Shown here piece after piece: positions 1 to 5,752 of a stretch of DNA of 7,259 bases. The position numbers and the translations under genes were made by a program. The stretch lies in contig JBKPSJ010000191.1 in the NCBI GenBank assembly GCA_046765875.1, forward strand, positions 1 through 7,259, written 5' to 3'. The DNA comes from DASRHY01 sp046765875 (GTDB lineage Bacteria; Actinomycetota; Actinomycetes; Propionibacteriales; Kribbellaceae). The notes below the pieces were generated by a model. The model did not search any database. It saw only the letters and a list, made by a program, of their open reading frames with translations, and was not told where the DNA came from. Position 1 is the stretch's first letter; every line of letters begins with the position of its first letter.

Positions 1-670
1 GGGCGGTGGTGACGGCGCTGACGGCGCTGACGGCGCTGACGGTGCCGTCGGGACCGGGCAGCCACAGCAGGTGCCGGCGCGGGCGGCCCGCCGTGCCGCG
101 GCCGGTAACGGTCAGCGTCGCCTGCCGGCCGGTCAGGTACCCCGCCCCGGTGCCCAGCCCGGACCAGTCGCTCTGCTCGACTCGCAGCCGGGCCTCGGCA
201 CCGGGCCAGGCGGGAGCGTACGGACCGGTGGCGACCAGCACCGCGCCACGGGTGCGCATCCGCGCCGACAGCCGGGACGCCTCGGCCGCGGTGACCCGGC
301 CCGGCGGCCGGACCACGACCAGGGTGAGCGCGTCGAGCAGCGCGGCGACCACGTTGAGCCACTCGCGGTCGGGGTCCGGCACCAGCACCAGCCGGTCCAG
401 GTCGACGCCCAGCCCGGCGGCCGCCTCGGCGCCGAACCGTGGCAGCCCGACCACCCCGCACCAGCCGCCGTCGCCGGACGGCCCGGCCATCATCGCCATC
501 ACCAGCGACGTCGACCCGGTCACCGCGTACGTCGCGCCGGCCCGCAGCGCACTGCCCGGCAGAACGTCGGACAGCGCCGGTAGGGTCGGCAGCGACCGGC
601 TCTGCTGTGCGGTGTCGAGCGCCTGCTGCAACCGGGCCCGGACCCGCGCCCGTGCCCCGTCCAGCGCCAT
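1..670 (-). CDS. imuA': ImuA'-like RecA-fold protein of the SOS mutasome (partial, C-terminus off window)
   Basis: Reading the minus strand from ATG at 670 gives 223 residues with no stop before the left edge, so the gene continues beyond position 1. It begins MALDGARARVRARLQQALD and has a RecA-like core: a strand plus loop AVTGSTSLVMAMM (about residues 49-61) where RecA has its Walker A loop but without the GKT/GKS lysine, then WCGVVGLP (70-77), LDRLVLVPDP (91-100) and a hydrophobic Walker B-like strand LTLVVVRPPG (115-124). Known for the family: actinobacterial ImuA' is an accessory protein that acts with the Y-family-like ImuB and the polymerase DnaE2 in error-prone lesion bypass, and these genes are induced by DNA damage. 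The SOS box just upstream supports that role. An in-frame GTG at 682 is an alternative start. A GGAG at 682-685 lies 11 bases before the ATG, which is rather far. The visible C-terminal end carries a low-complexity V-S-A repeat. The alternative is a generic degenerate RecA paralogue. The partner genes are not in the window. Confidence 0.78.
   Translation of the reverse strand, partial: MALDGARARVRARLQQALDTAQQSRSLPTLPALSDVLPGSALRAGATYAVTGSTSLVMAMMAGPSGDGGWCGVVGLPRFGAEAAAGLGVDLDRLVLVPDPDREWLNVVAALLDALTLVVVRPPGRVTAAEASRLSARMRTRGAVLVATGPYAPAWPGAEARLRVEQSDWSGLGTGAGYLTGRQATLTVTGRGTAGRPRRHLLWLPGPDGTVSAVSAVSAVTTA
11..46. repeat. 9-bp tandem repeat (GACGGCGCT x3 plus a degenerate fourth copy) inside imuA'
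   Basis: Three exact copies of GACGGCGCT lie at 11-19, 20-28 and 29-37, followed by the diverged copy GACGGTGCC at 38-46. The unit is a multiple of three and reads as repeated Ser-Ala-Val in the minus-strand protein, so copy-number change would keep the reading frame. It falls near the C-terminal end of the RecA-like domain, in a probably unstructured tail. Confidence 0.85.
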
Positions 671-688
671 CGTGCCCGTCACTCCACT

Positions 689-717
689 ATGTTCGAACAC
701 CTGTTCGAATCAGTCAA
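689..717 (-). promoter_or_regulatory. Candidate imuA' promoter with LexA operator between -35 and -10
   Basis: On the minus strand a -35-like TTGACT (712-717) is followed after exactly 17 bases by GAACAT (689-694), a weak -10 that keeps the A at position 2 and T at position 6. The LexA box at 693-708 fills the spacer and overlaps the -10. Six bases separate GAACAT from the GTG at 682, so transcription could start at or next to that codon. The -10 is poor, and CATAGT (685-690) is an alternative with a 21-base spacer. The placement is inferred, not proven. Confidence 0.45.
693..708. promoter_or_regulatory. LexA-binding SOS box
   Basis: The sequence TCGAAC-ACCT-GTTCGA is a perfect inverted repeat matching the mycobacterial/actinobacterial SOS box TCGAAC(N4)GTTCGA. 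The arms extend by one more base pair to 692-709. It lies 22 bases before the ATG of the minus-strand ImuA'-like gene (10 bases before the alternative GTG), where LexA binding would block transcription until DNA damage triggers RecA-stimulated LexA cleavage. It is 74 bases from the divergent ACT-domain gene and does not overlap a recognisable promoter for that gene. Confidence 0.9.
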
Positions 718-782
718 CCTGCGGCTCTGTCCCACGGGCGACTCGTACGGCAGAATCATGTCAGCGGCAAGGGACAAATCCG

Positions 783-1157
783 ATGGCCACCGATCTCACC
801 GTCTATCTGAACGACCACCCCGGCGAACTGGCTAGGGTGGGCGAAGTCCTGGGCGCCGCCAGCGTGAACGTCAGCGGCCTGTGCGCCGTGGTCAGCGGCG
901 GCGGTCAGGTCGAGGTGCACCTGCTCATCGACGACATGACGGCAGCGTTCGGCGCACTCGCCGATGCGGGGATCAAGGTCGTCAACGAGGAGGAGGTCGT
1001 CGTCATCGAGGTCAGGGACCGCCCGGGCGAACTCGGTACGATCACCCGCAAGCTCGGCGATGCCGGAGTGAACATCACCCTCGCCTACCTGGCCACCAAC
1101 ACCCGCCTGGTACTGGCCGCCGACAACCTCGCCACGGCGAAGAGCGTGCTCGCCTGA
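783..1157 (+). CDS. Small protein with two tandem ACT domains
   Basis: The protein has 124 residues from ATG at 783, chosen because AAGGGA (769-774) lies 8 bases upstream and because the longer open frame to the left runs through the shadow of imuA' and reads as arginine/serine-rich noise. It is built of two ACT-like repeats: residues about 5-68 (VYLNDHPGELARVGEVLGAA) and 72-124 (VIEVRDRPGELGTITRKLG). Each opens with a strand, the DxPGEL turn and a helix, as in small-molecule-binding ACT domains; the second also shows GVNITLAYLA. ACT domains usually bind amino acids and control metabolic enzymes or transporters. Here there is no attached catalytic domain, so the protein probably acts alone or as a partner subunit. 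The ligand cannot be told from the sequence. It is divergent from imuA' and convergent with the HtrA-like gene, ending 2 bases from that gene's stop. Confidence 0.88.
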   Translation: MATDLTVYLNDHPGELARVGEVLGAASVNVSGLCAVVSGGGQVEVHLLIDDMTAAFGALADAGIKVVNEEEVVVIEVRDRPGELGTITRKLGDAGVNITLAYLATNTRLVLAADNLATAKSVLA

Positions 1158-1159
1158 GG

Positions 1160-2107
1160 CTATCCGTCGAGCTCGGCCGGGATCGTGACGACGTCGACGA
1201 GCGCGCCGTTGCGGATCGCGGTGATCTCGGTACGCCGTCCGATCGCGTCGGCGAACAACTGGCGCTGCAGCGACTGGGCGTCTCGTAGTGGCTCACCCTG
1301 AACGGCGAGCACCAGATCGCCGCGGTGCAGACCGGCGTACTCGGCGGGGCTGCCCTGTACGACTTCGACCACCCGGAGCGCCGTACGTTGCCCAAACCGT
1401 TCGGCCAGCCGCGGCTGCAACGGGGCGGGGGTGGTGACGAGACCCAGGTAGGCACGGCGTACGCGGCCGTCGTGCAAGAGCGAATAGATGATCCGCCGGG
1501 TGGTCGGGTTGACCGGCACTGCCAGCCCGAGCCCAACCCCGGCGACGGCGGTGTTGATGCCGACGACCCGGCCGCGCCCGTCGGCCAGGGCACCGCCGGA
1601 GTTGCCCGGGTTCAGCGCGGCGTCGGTCTGGATCACGTCCTCGACGATCCGGCTGGCGGAGCCGGACCGGGTCGGCAGCGACCGGCCGAGCGCGCTCACC
1701 ACACCGGCGGTGACGCTGCCGGCCAGACCAAGTGGGTTGCCGACGGCAACGACCAGGTTGCCGACCCGGAGCCGGTCGGCGTCGCCGTACTCGGGCGGGT
1801 CCGGGATCGCCCGGTCGGCCCGTACGACCGCGAGGTCGGACAGCGGATCGGCGCCGATCAGCGACAGTTGGGCGTCCGTGCCGTCGGCGAACTCGGCGAT
1901 GCCGCCGATGCCGTCCCCGACGACGTGGGCGTTCGTGAGCAGGTGCCCGTCGCCGGTCAGCACGACGCCGGAGCCGGCCGACTCGCCGCGCCGGCCGCCA
2001 CGCATCCGCAGGCTCGCGACCCGTGGGATCAGCAGTTCGGCCACGCCCGAGACTACCGCCGAGTACGCGTCGAGGACGTCGTCGTCGTGATCGATGCTGT
2101 CATCCAT
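1160..2107 (-). CDS. HtrA/DegP-like trypsin-PDZ serine protease without export signal
   Basis: The protein has 315 residues. The ATG at 2107 is fixed by a perfect AGGAGG (2113-2118) 5 bases upstream. The trypsin-like domain (about residues 45-205) shows a complete catalytic triad: His61 in TNAHVV, Asp91 in SDLAVV and Ser170 in LNPGNSGGAL, with the QTDAALNPGNSGG signature of the HtrA (S1C) family. A single PDZ domain follows (about 217-312: RRAYLGLV, GSPAEYAGLHRGDLVLAVQGEPL). Known for the family: PDZ-guided degradation or handling of misfolded proteins. Most bacterial HtrAs are exported or membrane-anchored, but this one starts with an acidic stretch (MDDSIDHDDD) and has no signal peptide, transmembrane segment or lipobox, so it is predicted to be cytosolic. 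It is last in a minus-strand run after the luciferase-like oxidoreductase gene (47-base gap). A direct repeat abuts its ribosome-binding site and may regulate it. Confidence 0.92.
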   Translation of the reverse strand: MDDSIDHDDDVLDAYSAVVSGVAELLIPRVASLRMRGGRRGESAGSGVVLTGDGHLLTNAHVVGDGIGGIAEFADGTDAQLSLIGADPLSDLAVVRADRAIPDPPEYGDADRLRVGNLVVAVGNPLGLAGSVTAGVVSALGRSLPTRSGSASRIVEDVIQTDAALNPGNSGGALADGRGRVVGINTAVAGVGLGLAVPVNPTTRRIIYSLLHDGRVRRAYLGLVTTPAPLQPRLAERFGQRTALRVVEVVQGSPAEYAGLHRGDLVLAVQGEPLRDAQSLQRQLFADAIGRRTEITAIRNGALVDVVTIPAELDG

Positions 2108-2112
2108 GGCCG

Positions 2113-2118
2113 CCTCCT
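2113..2118 (-). promoter_or_regulatory. Strong Shine-Dalgarno (AGGAGG) of the HtrA-like gene
   Basis: The minus strand reads AGGAGG, then five bases, then ATG at 2107. This is a full match to the anti-Shine-Dalgarno sequence and the strongest ribosome-binding site in the window. It confirms the short acidic N-terminus of the protease and therefore its lack of an export signal. Confidence 0.85.
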
Positions 2119-2134
2119 GATTACACGATTACAC
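2119..2134 (-). repeat. Perfect tandem direct repeat GTGTAATC x2 upstream of the protease gene
   Basis: On the minus strand GTGTAATC occurs twice head to tail (2127-2134, then 2119-2126), directly before the AGGAGG. It sits in a short AT-rich island in otherwise GC-rich sequence. It could be an operator for a protein binding direct repeats, or the TGTAAT cores could serve as -10 hexamers. I see no well-spaced -35: TTGATT at 2139-2144 is 13 bases from the nearer usable core. Function is inferred only. Confidence 0.55.
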
Positions 2135-2154
2135 GCGCAATCAAGTGCGTACCG

Positions 2155-3018
2155 CTAGAGCCTGGGCGGCCCTTGTTCGATCCGGTGAAGGATCGGCTCG
2201 AGCCGGAGGAAGTCCGGGTTGCTCTGGGGCTGCCGCTCGTCCCACCAAGTCGCACCCGCGTCAGCCATCGGCCCGATCACATCGCGCGCGGCAGCCGTGC
2301 CGGACGGGCTGGTGCCGCCGATGACGATCTCGAACGGGTCGTCGTCAGCGCGCTGCTGACGCAGGAACGCCACCAGAGCACGGACCTCGTCGACGGGCGG
2401 CAGGTACCCGTGGCGGGCGGACTCGAACAGCGGTACCGCGCCGTCCCAGCGGGCCGCGCGGCGCATCGGCCGGCGCTTCGGCCAGTACCCTGCCACCCAG
2501 ACCGGCGGCCGCGGTCGCTGTACGGTCGCGGGCAGCAGGGTCACGTCGTGGACCTGGAAGTGCTTGCCGTCGTGGTCGACCCGCTCGCCGGACCAATAGC
2601 GGACCAGCAGGTCGAGGCCCTCGTCGAGCATCTCGGCCAGCACGACGGGGTCGGTGGGTTCGCCGAAGCTGCCGAACTCGTCCTCGATCGGCCCGCCGAG
2701 CCCGGCGCCGAAGATCACCCGGCCGTCGCTGAGGGCGTCCAGCGTGGCGACCTGCCGGGCGAGTTGATGCGGGCGCCGACGGGCGACCGGCGTGACGAGC
2801 GGGCCGATCCTGATCCGGGAGGTCGCCAGCGCCGCGGCTGTCATCAGAATCCAAGGATCGCCGAACGGATCGTCCCCGCGTTTCCGCTTGTCGTGCACGA
2901 CGTGGTCCCAGACGAACACCGCGTCCCAGCCGGCCTGCTCAGCCGCGACAGCCACCTTCGCTACCGTCCGGGCGTCCGCGAAGTCGCCGAAGTTCGGAAT
3001 GTTGATCGAAAACCGCAC
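2155..3018 (-). CDS. LLM-class (luciferase-like) flavin- or F420-dependent oxidoreductase
   Basis: The protein has 287 residues from GTG at 3018, with an AGGA 7 bases upstream. An upstream ATG (3026) is out of frame. It has the bacterial luciferase-like TIM-barrel layout: N-terminal strand MRFSINIPNFGDF (1-13), the helix and strand AAEQAGWDAVFVWDHV (25-40), DPWILMTAAALATSRIRIG (54-72), the hallmark LDALSDGRVIFGAGLGG (93-109), and PPVWVAGYWPKRRPMRRAARWDG (171-193) near the cofactor end. Its length is normal for the compact F420-type members, though FMN-dependent relatives cannot be excluded. Such enzymes are cytosolic and oxidise or reduce diverse organic substrates. The substrate is not predictable here. 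It lies 60 bases after the alcohol dehydrogenase stop and 47 before the protease, all on the same strand, which fits cotranscription. The shared position with an alcohol dehydrogenase hints at a redox role but does not show a pathway. Confidence 0.88.
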   Translation of the reverse strand: MRFSINIPNFGDFADARTVAKVAVAAEQAGWDAVFVWDHVVHDKRKRGDDPFGDPWILMTAAALATSRIRIGPLVTPVARRRPHQLARQVATLDALSDGRVIFGAGLGGPIEDEFGSFGEPTDPVVLAEMLDEGLDLLVRYWSGERVDHDGKHFQVHDVTLLPATVQRPRPPVWVAGYWPKRRPMRRAARWDGAVPLFESARHGYLPPVDEVRALVAFLRQQRADDDPFEIVIGGTSPSGTAAARDVIGPMADAGATWWDERQPQSNPDFLRLEPILHRIEQGPPRL

Positions 3019-3078
3019 CCGGGCATCCTGCCCACCTCACCCCACCGACGCAAACCAGTCAGCGGCGGCGGGCGGCGG

Positions 3079-4062
3079 TCAGGGGATGAGGACGGCGGCG
3101 CCGTTGACGCGGTCTTCCGACAGGTCGATGAGGGCTTGGTCGGCTTGGTCCAGCGGGTACGGCGTGGCGCTGACGCGGAGTTTGTGCCGTCCGGCGGTCT
3201 CGAGGAACTCGGCCGCGTCGGCGCGGGTGTTCGCCGTCACGCTGCGGACCTGCCGTTCCTCGAACAGGTGCCGCTGATAGTTCAGCGGCGGTATGTCGGA
3301 CAGGTGGATCCCGGCGATCGCCAGCGTTCCACCACGGTCCAACGCCGCAAGCGCGGGCGGCACCAGCTCCCCCACCGGCGCGAACAAGATCGCCGAATCC
3401 AACAGCTCCGGCGGTTCCTTCTCCGACGCCGACGCCGCACCGAGTGACAGCGAAAGTTCGCGGGCGGCGGCGCTACGTGTCACCACGTGCACGGTGGCGC
3501 CGCGGGCGATCGCGACCTGCGCGGTCAGATGGGCGCTGCCGCCGAACCCGTAGATGCCCAACCGGCCGCCTTCGGGTACTTCTGCCCGCTTCAGGGCGCG
3601 ATACCCGATGATGCCGGCGCACAACAGCGGGGCCAGCTCGGTGTCGGGGTATCCGCCGGGCAGCTTGAGCGCATACGCGGACGGTACGGTGGCGTACTCG
3701 GCATACCCGCCGTCGGCATCCCAGCCGGTGTAGACCGAGTATGGGCACAGGTTCTCCGACCCGCGCAGACAGAACCGGCACTTGCCGCAGGTGCCACGCA
3801 GCCACGGGATCCCGACCCGGTCGCCGGCCTGGAAGCCACCTGCGCCGGTGACGACCTCGCCGACCACCTCGTGCCCCGGTACGACATTCGCCCGGTGTAC
3901 CGGCAGATCCCCTTCGGACACATGCAGATCGGTCCGGCAAACGCCGCAGGCGACCACACGTACAAGCAGTTCACCGTCACCAGGCACCGGCACCGGCTCA
4001 TCGCGCAACTCCAGCGGCCGGCTCGCGACCGGCCCTGGCCGCACCACCCGCCAGGCCCGCAT
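3079..4062 (-). CDS. Zinc-dependent medium-chain alcohol dehydrogenase
   Basis: The protein has 327 residues from ATG at 4062, preferred because GGAG lies 7 bases before it. A TTG at 4065 directly upstream would add one residue. Numbered from the TTG, catalytic zinc ligands are Cys43 (GVCRTDLH), His65 (PGHEVVGE) and Cys149 (APLLCAGIIGYRALK). The structural zinc lobe has four cysteines, Cys93, 96, 99 and 107 (GTCGKCRFCLRGSENLC). The nucleotide-binding fold starts at about 168 with YGFGGSAH (172-179), and the spacing of the motifs is complete. Members of this group oxidise primary alcohols or reduce aldehydes with NAD(P). It resembles the AdhP/AdhA-type single-subunit proteins, but the substrate and the cofactor preference are not clear from the sequence. 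It is first of a three-gene minus-strand run with the luciferase-like enzyme and the protease. A 27-base palindrome lies 25 bases before its start. Confidence 0.93.
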   Translation of the reverse strand: MRAWRVVRPGPVASRPLELRDEPVPVPGDGELLVRVVACGVCRTDLHVSEGDLPVHRANVVPGHEVVGEVVTGAGGFQAGDRVGIPWLRGTCGKCRFCLRGSENLCPYSVYTGWDADGGYAEYATVPSAYALKLPGGYPDTELAPLLCAGIIGYRALKRAEVPEGGRLGIYGFGGSAHLTAQVAIARGATVHVVTRSAAARELSLSLGAASASEKEPPELLDSAILFAPVGELVPPALAALDRGGTLAIAGIHLSDIPPLNYQRHLFEERQVRSVTANTRADAAEFLETAGRHKLRVSATPYPLDQADQALIDLSEDRVNGAAVLIP

Positions 4063-4087
4063 CAACCCACTCCCGCCATGGCACCAC

Positions 4088-4114
4088 CCTAGGGCGTGTC
4101 TGACACACCCTAGG
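4088..4114 (-). terminator. 27-base near-perfect inverted repeat: probable terminator or operator between the two dehydrogenase genes
   Basis: The arms CCTAGGGCGTGTC (4088-4100) and GACACACCCTAGG (4102-4114) pair around one central base with a single non-match. That non-match is a U-G wobble in the minus-strand transcript but a C-A mismatch in the plus-strand one, so the hairpin is more stable in the direction the genes are read. It overlaps the TAG stop of the upstream D-2-hydroxyacid dehydrogenase gene. There is no clear U-tract, which is common for actinobacterial hairpin terminators. Its core GTGTC-N-GACAC is also a dyad fitting a repressor operator for the downstream alcohol dehydrogenase gene. 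Confidence 0.6.
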
Positions 4115-5057
4115 CAGTCATGACACGGATCGGCTCACCGGCGAGAAACGCGTGGATGTCCTCGACCGCCTCGGTGAAGTACATGCGGTAGTTCCGCTCG
4201 GTCACGTATCCCAGGTGCGGAGTCGCCAGCACATTCGGCAGCCGGCGCAGTTCGTCGTCGGCCGGAAGCGGTTCGGTGTCGAACACGTCCAGCCCGGCGC
4301 CCGCGATCCAGCCCGCGCGCAACGCGGCCAGCAGTGCCTCGCCGTCGACGATCGCCGCGCGCGAGGTGTTGATCAGGTACGCCGTTGGACGCATCCGCGC
4401 GAGCTGGTCCGCACCGAGCAGCCCACGGGTACGGTCGCTCAACGTCAGATGGACCGACACGAAGTCGCTGGTCTCGAGCAACTCGTCGAGCGCCAGCCGC
4501 CGCGCACCGACCTCGGCGGCCCGCTCGTCGGTCAGGTTCTGGCTCCAGGCCACTACGTCCATGCCGAACGCGTTCCCCACCGCCGCCACCTGGCCGCCGA
4601 TCTTGCCGAGCCCGATCAGGCCGAGCCGGGCGCCGTACAGGTCGATGCCGATCGTGCTCTGCCATGGGCCGTTGCGGCGCACCGACTCGGACTCGGTGGC
4701 AACGCCGCGGGCCAGGCCGAGGATCAGCGCCCAGGTCAGCTCCGCAGGCGGCTCTGACGCGCTGCCGGTGCCGCAGACGGTGACGCCATGCTCGGCCGCC
4801 GCCGCGAAGTCGATCGACGCGTTGCGCCAGCCTGTGGTGATCAGCAGCCGCAGATTCGGCAGCCGGGCGAACAACGAGGCCGGGAACGGCGTGCGTTCGC
4901 GCATCGCGACGACGATCTCGCACTCGACGAGCGCGGCGACGATATCGTCCTCCGAGGTCAGATGCTCACGCAGGACGACCAGGTCGACACCGGACCAGTC
5001 GGCGAGCCCCGCGGCCACACCCTGGTAGTCGTCGAGGATCGCGCAGCGCACCGTCAT
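4110..5057 (-). CDS. D-2-hydroxyacid dehydrogenase family protein
   Basis: The protein has 315 residues from ATG at 5057. The start overlaps the DedA-family gene stop in ATGA, and a GAGG about 8 bases upstream could assist initiation. It has the two-domain 2-hydroxyacid dehydrogenase layout: a split catalytic domain (about 1-105 and 285-315) around a Rossmann domain with GLGKIG (149-154). Catalytic residues are all in place: Arg233 (NTSRAAIVD), Glu262 (DVFDTEPLP) and His281 (ATPHLGYVT). These enzymes interconvert 2-keto acids and D-2-hydroxy acids with NAD(P). After the second Rossmann strand the sequence is VVAWSQNLT, without the acidic residue typical of strict NAD users, so NADP use is possible. 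The substrate (glyoxylate, hydroxypyruvate, phosphoglycerate or other) is unknown. The sequence is close to the PGDH-like group of uncharacterised members. It is probably translationally coupled to the DedA gene. Confidence 0.93.
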   Translation of the reverse strand: MTVRCAILDDYQGVAAGLADWSGVDLVVLREHLTSEDDIVAALVECEIVVAMRERTPFPASLFARLPNLRLLITTGWRNASIDFAAAAEHGVTVCGTGSASEPPAELTWALILGLARGVATESESVRRNGPWQSTIGIDLYGARLGLIGLGKIGGQVAAVGNAFGMDVVAWSQNLTDERAAEVGARRLALDELLETSDFVSVHLTLSDRTRGLLGADQLARMRPTAYLINTSRAAIVDGEALLAALRAGWIAGAGLDVFDTEPLPADDELRRLPNVLATPHLGYVTERNYRMYFTEAVEDIHAFLAGEPIRVMTA

Positions 5058-5746
5058 CCCCGCGACCTCGCGTCCACGAGCTCGCCCTCGTCAAGGGCCG
5101 CTTGGGAGTCATCAGCCGGACGCTTGCGGCGGTCCAGGACGAGATGCACGGCAACGGTGACGAGTGTGCCCACGACCGCGATGAGTACGAACAGGTCGAG
5201 GTGGGGCTGGACGTGCCGCCGTACGAACGGAACCCGGCCGAGGAAATAGCCGGTCAGCGTCATCCCCGCCGCCCAGATCAGCGCGCCGATCGTGCTGTAC
5301 AGGAAGTACTTCGCCCTTTTCATCCGGGCCGCGCCGGCGACCATCGTGATCGCCGACCGGACCACGCCGACGAACCGGGCCAGCACGATCGCGCGGCTGC
5401 CGTACTTGTCGAAGAACTGCTCGGTCCGCTCGATGTGCCTTCGCTGAATCAGTTGCCGTCGCTCACCGCGCAGGAAGGTTTCGCCCAATCGGTAGCCCAA
5501 CTCGTACCCCGCGATGTTGCCCAGGACGGCCGCGACGCACAGCACCAGGCAGACCAGCCAGATCGGCTGGTTGATCGCACCGGTGGCGGCGATCATGCCG
5601 AGTCCGAACAGCAGCGTGTCGCCGGGCAGAAAGAAGCCCAACAGGATCGCGCATTCGGCGAAGATGATCGCGGCGACGATCCACAACGCCCACGATCCCC
5701 CGCTCGCGACTATCCGGTCAGGACTCAACCACCCCAGGACGTCCAC
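5054..5746 (-). CDS. DedA-family inner-membrane protein
   Basis: The protein has 230 residues from GTG at 5746. DedA/VTT-domain signatures are clear: Glu31 in FAECAILLGFFLPGDTLL, Asp43 in the PGD motif, GNIAGYELGYRLG (76-88), and ARFVGVVRSAITMVAG (123-138) with Arg124 and Arg130. The 12-residue spacing Glu31-Asp43 and the 6-residue spacing Arg124-Arg130 match the essential charged residues described in E. coli YqjA/YghB. Hydrophobic segments lie at about 18-40, 46-54 (short), 62-80, 146-169 and 183-205, followed by a charged cytoplasmic tail. DedA proteins are implicated in lipid carrier or phospholipid scrambling and in maintaining membrane potential; the exact substrate here is unknown. No Shine-Dalgarno precedes the GTG, but a TAGACT -10-like element lies 6 bases upstream, consistent with a leaderless transcript. 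The stop overlaps the dehydrogenase start by 4 bases. Confidence 0.93.
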   Translation of the reverse strand: MDVLGWLSPDRIVASGGSWALWIVAAIIFAECAILLGFFLPGDTLLFGLGMIAATGAINQPIWLVCLVLCVAAVLGNIAGYELGYRLGETFLRGERRQLIQRRHIERTEQFFDKYGSRAIVLARFVGVVRSAITMVAGAARMKRAKYFLYSTIGALIWAAGMTLTGYFLGRVPFVRRHVQPHLDLFVLIAVVGTLVTVAVHLVLDRRKRPADDSQAALDEGELVDARSRG

Positions 5747-5752
5747 GCCAGC

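Noticed and set aside
728..756. Promoter for the ACT-domain gene (TGTCCC, 17 bases, CAGAAT)
   Set aside because: The -35 match is very poor and the -10 is only four of six. It is too weak to list as a feature.
6..782. N-terminal extension of the ACT-domain gene back to position 6
   Set aside because: The extension is antisense to the ImuA'-like gene, crosses the SOS box and is compositionally noise. The ATG at 783 has a good ribosome-binding site and starts exactly at the first ACT strand.
583..1686. An 18-base identical stretch at 583-600 and 1669-1686
   Set aside because: Both copies encode Arg-Ser-Leu-Pro-Thr on the minus strand with favoured GC-rich codons, in unrelated genes. Coincidence is the simplest explanation.
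2023..3447. A 474-codon open frame on the plus strand antisense to the LLM enzyme and alcohol dehydrogenase
   Set aside because: Its translation is arginine-, glycine- and proline-rich with no recognisable motif, and it spans two clear minus-strand enzymes. It is a GC-driven shadow.
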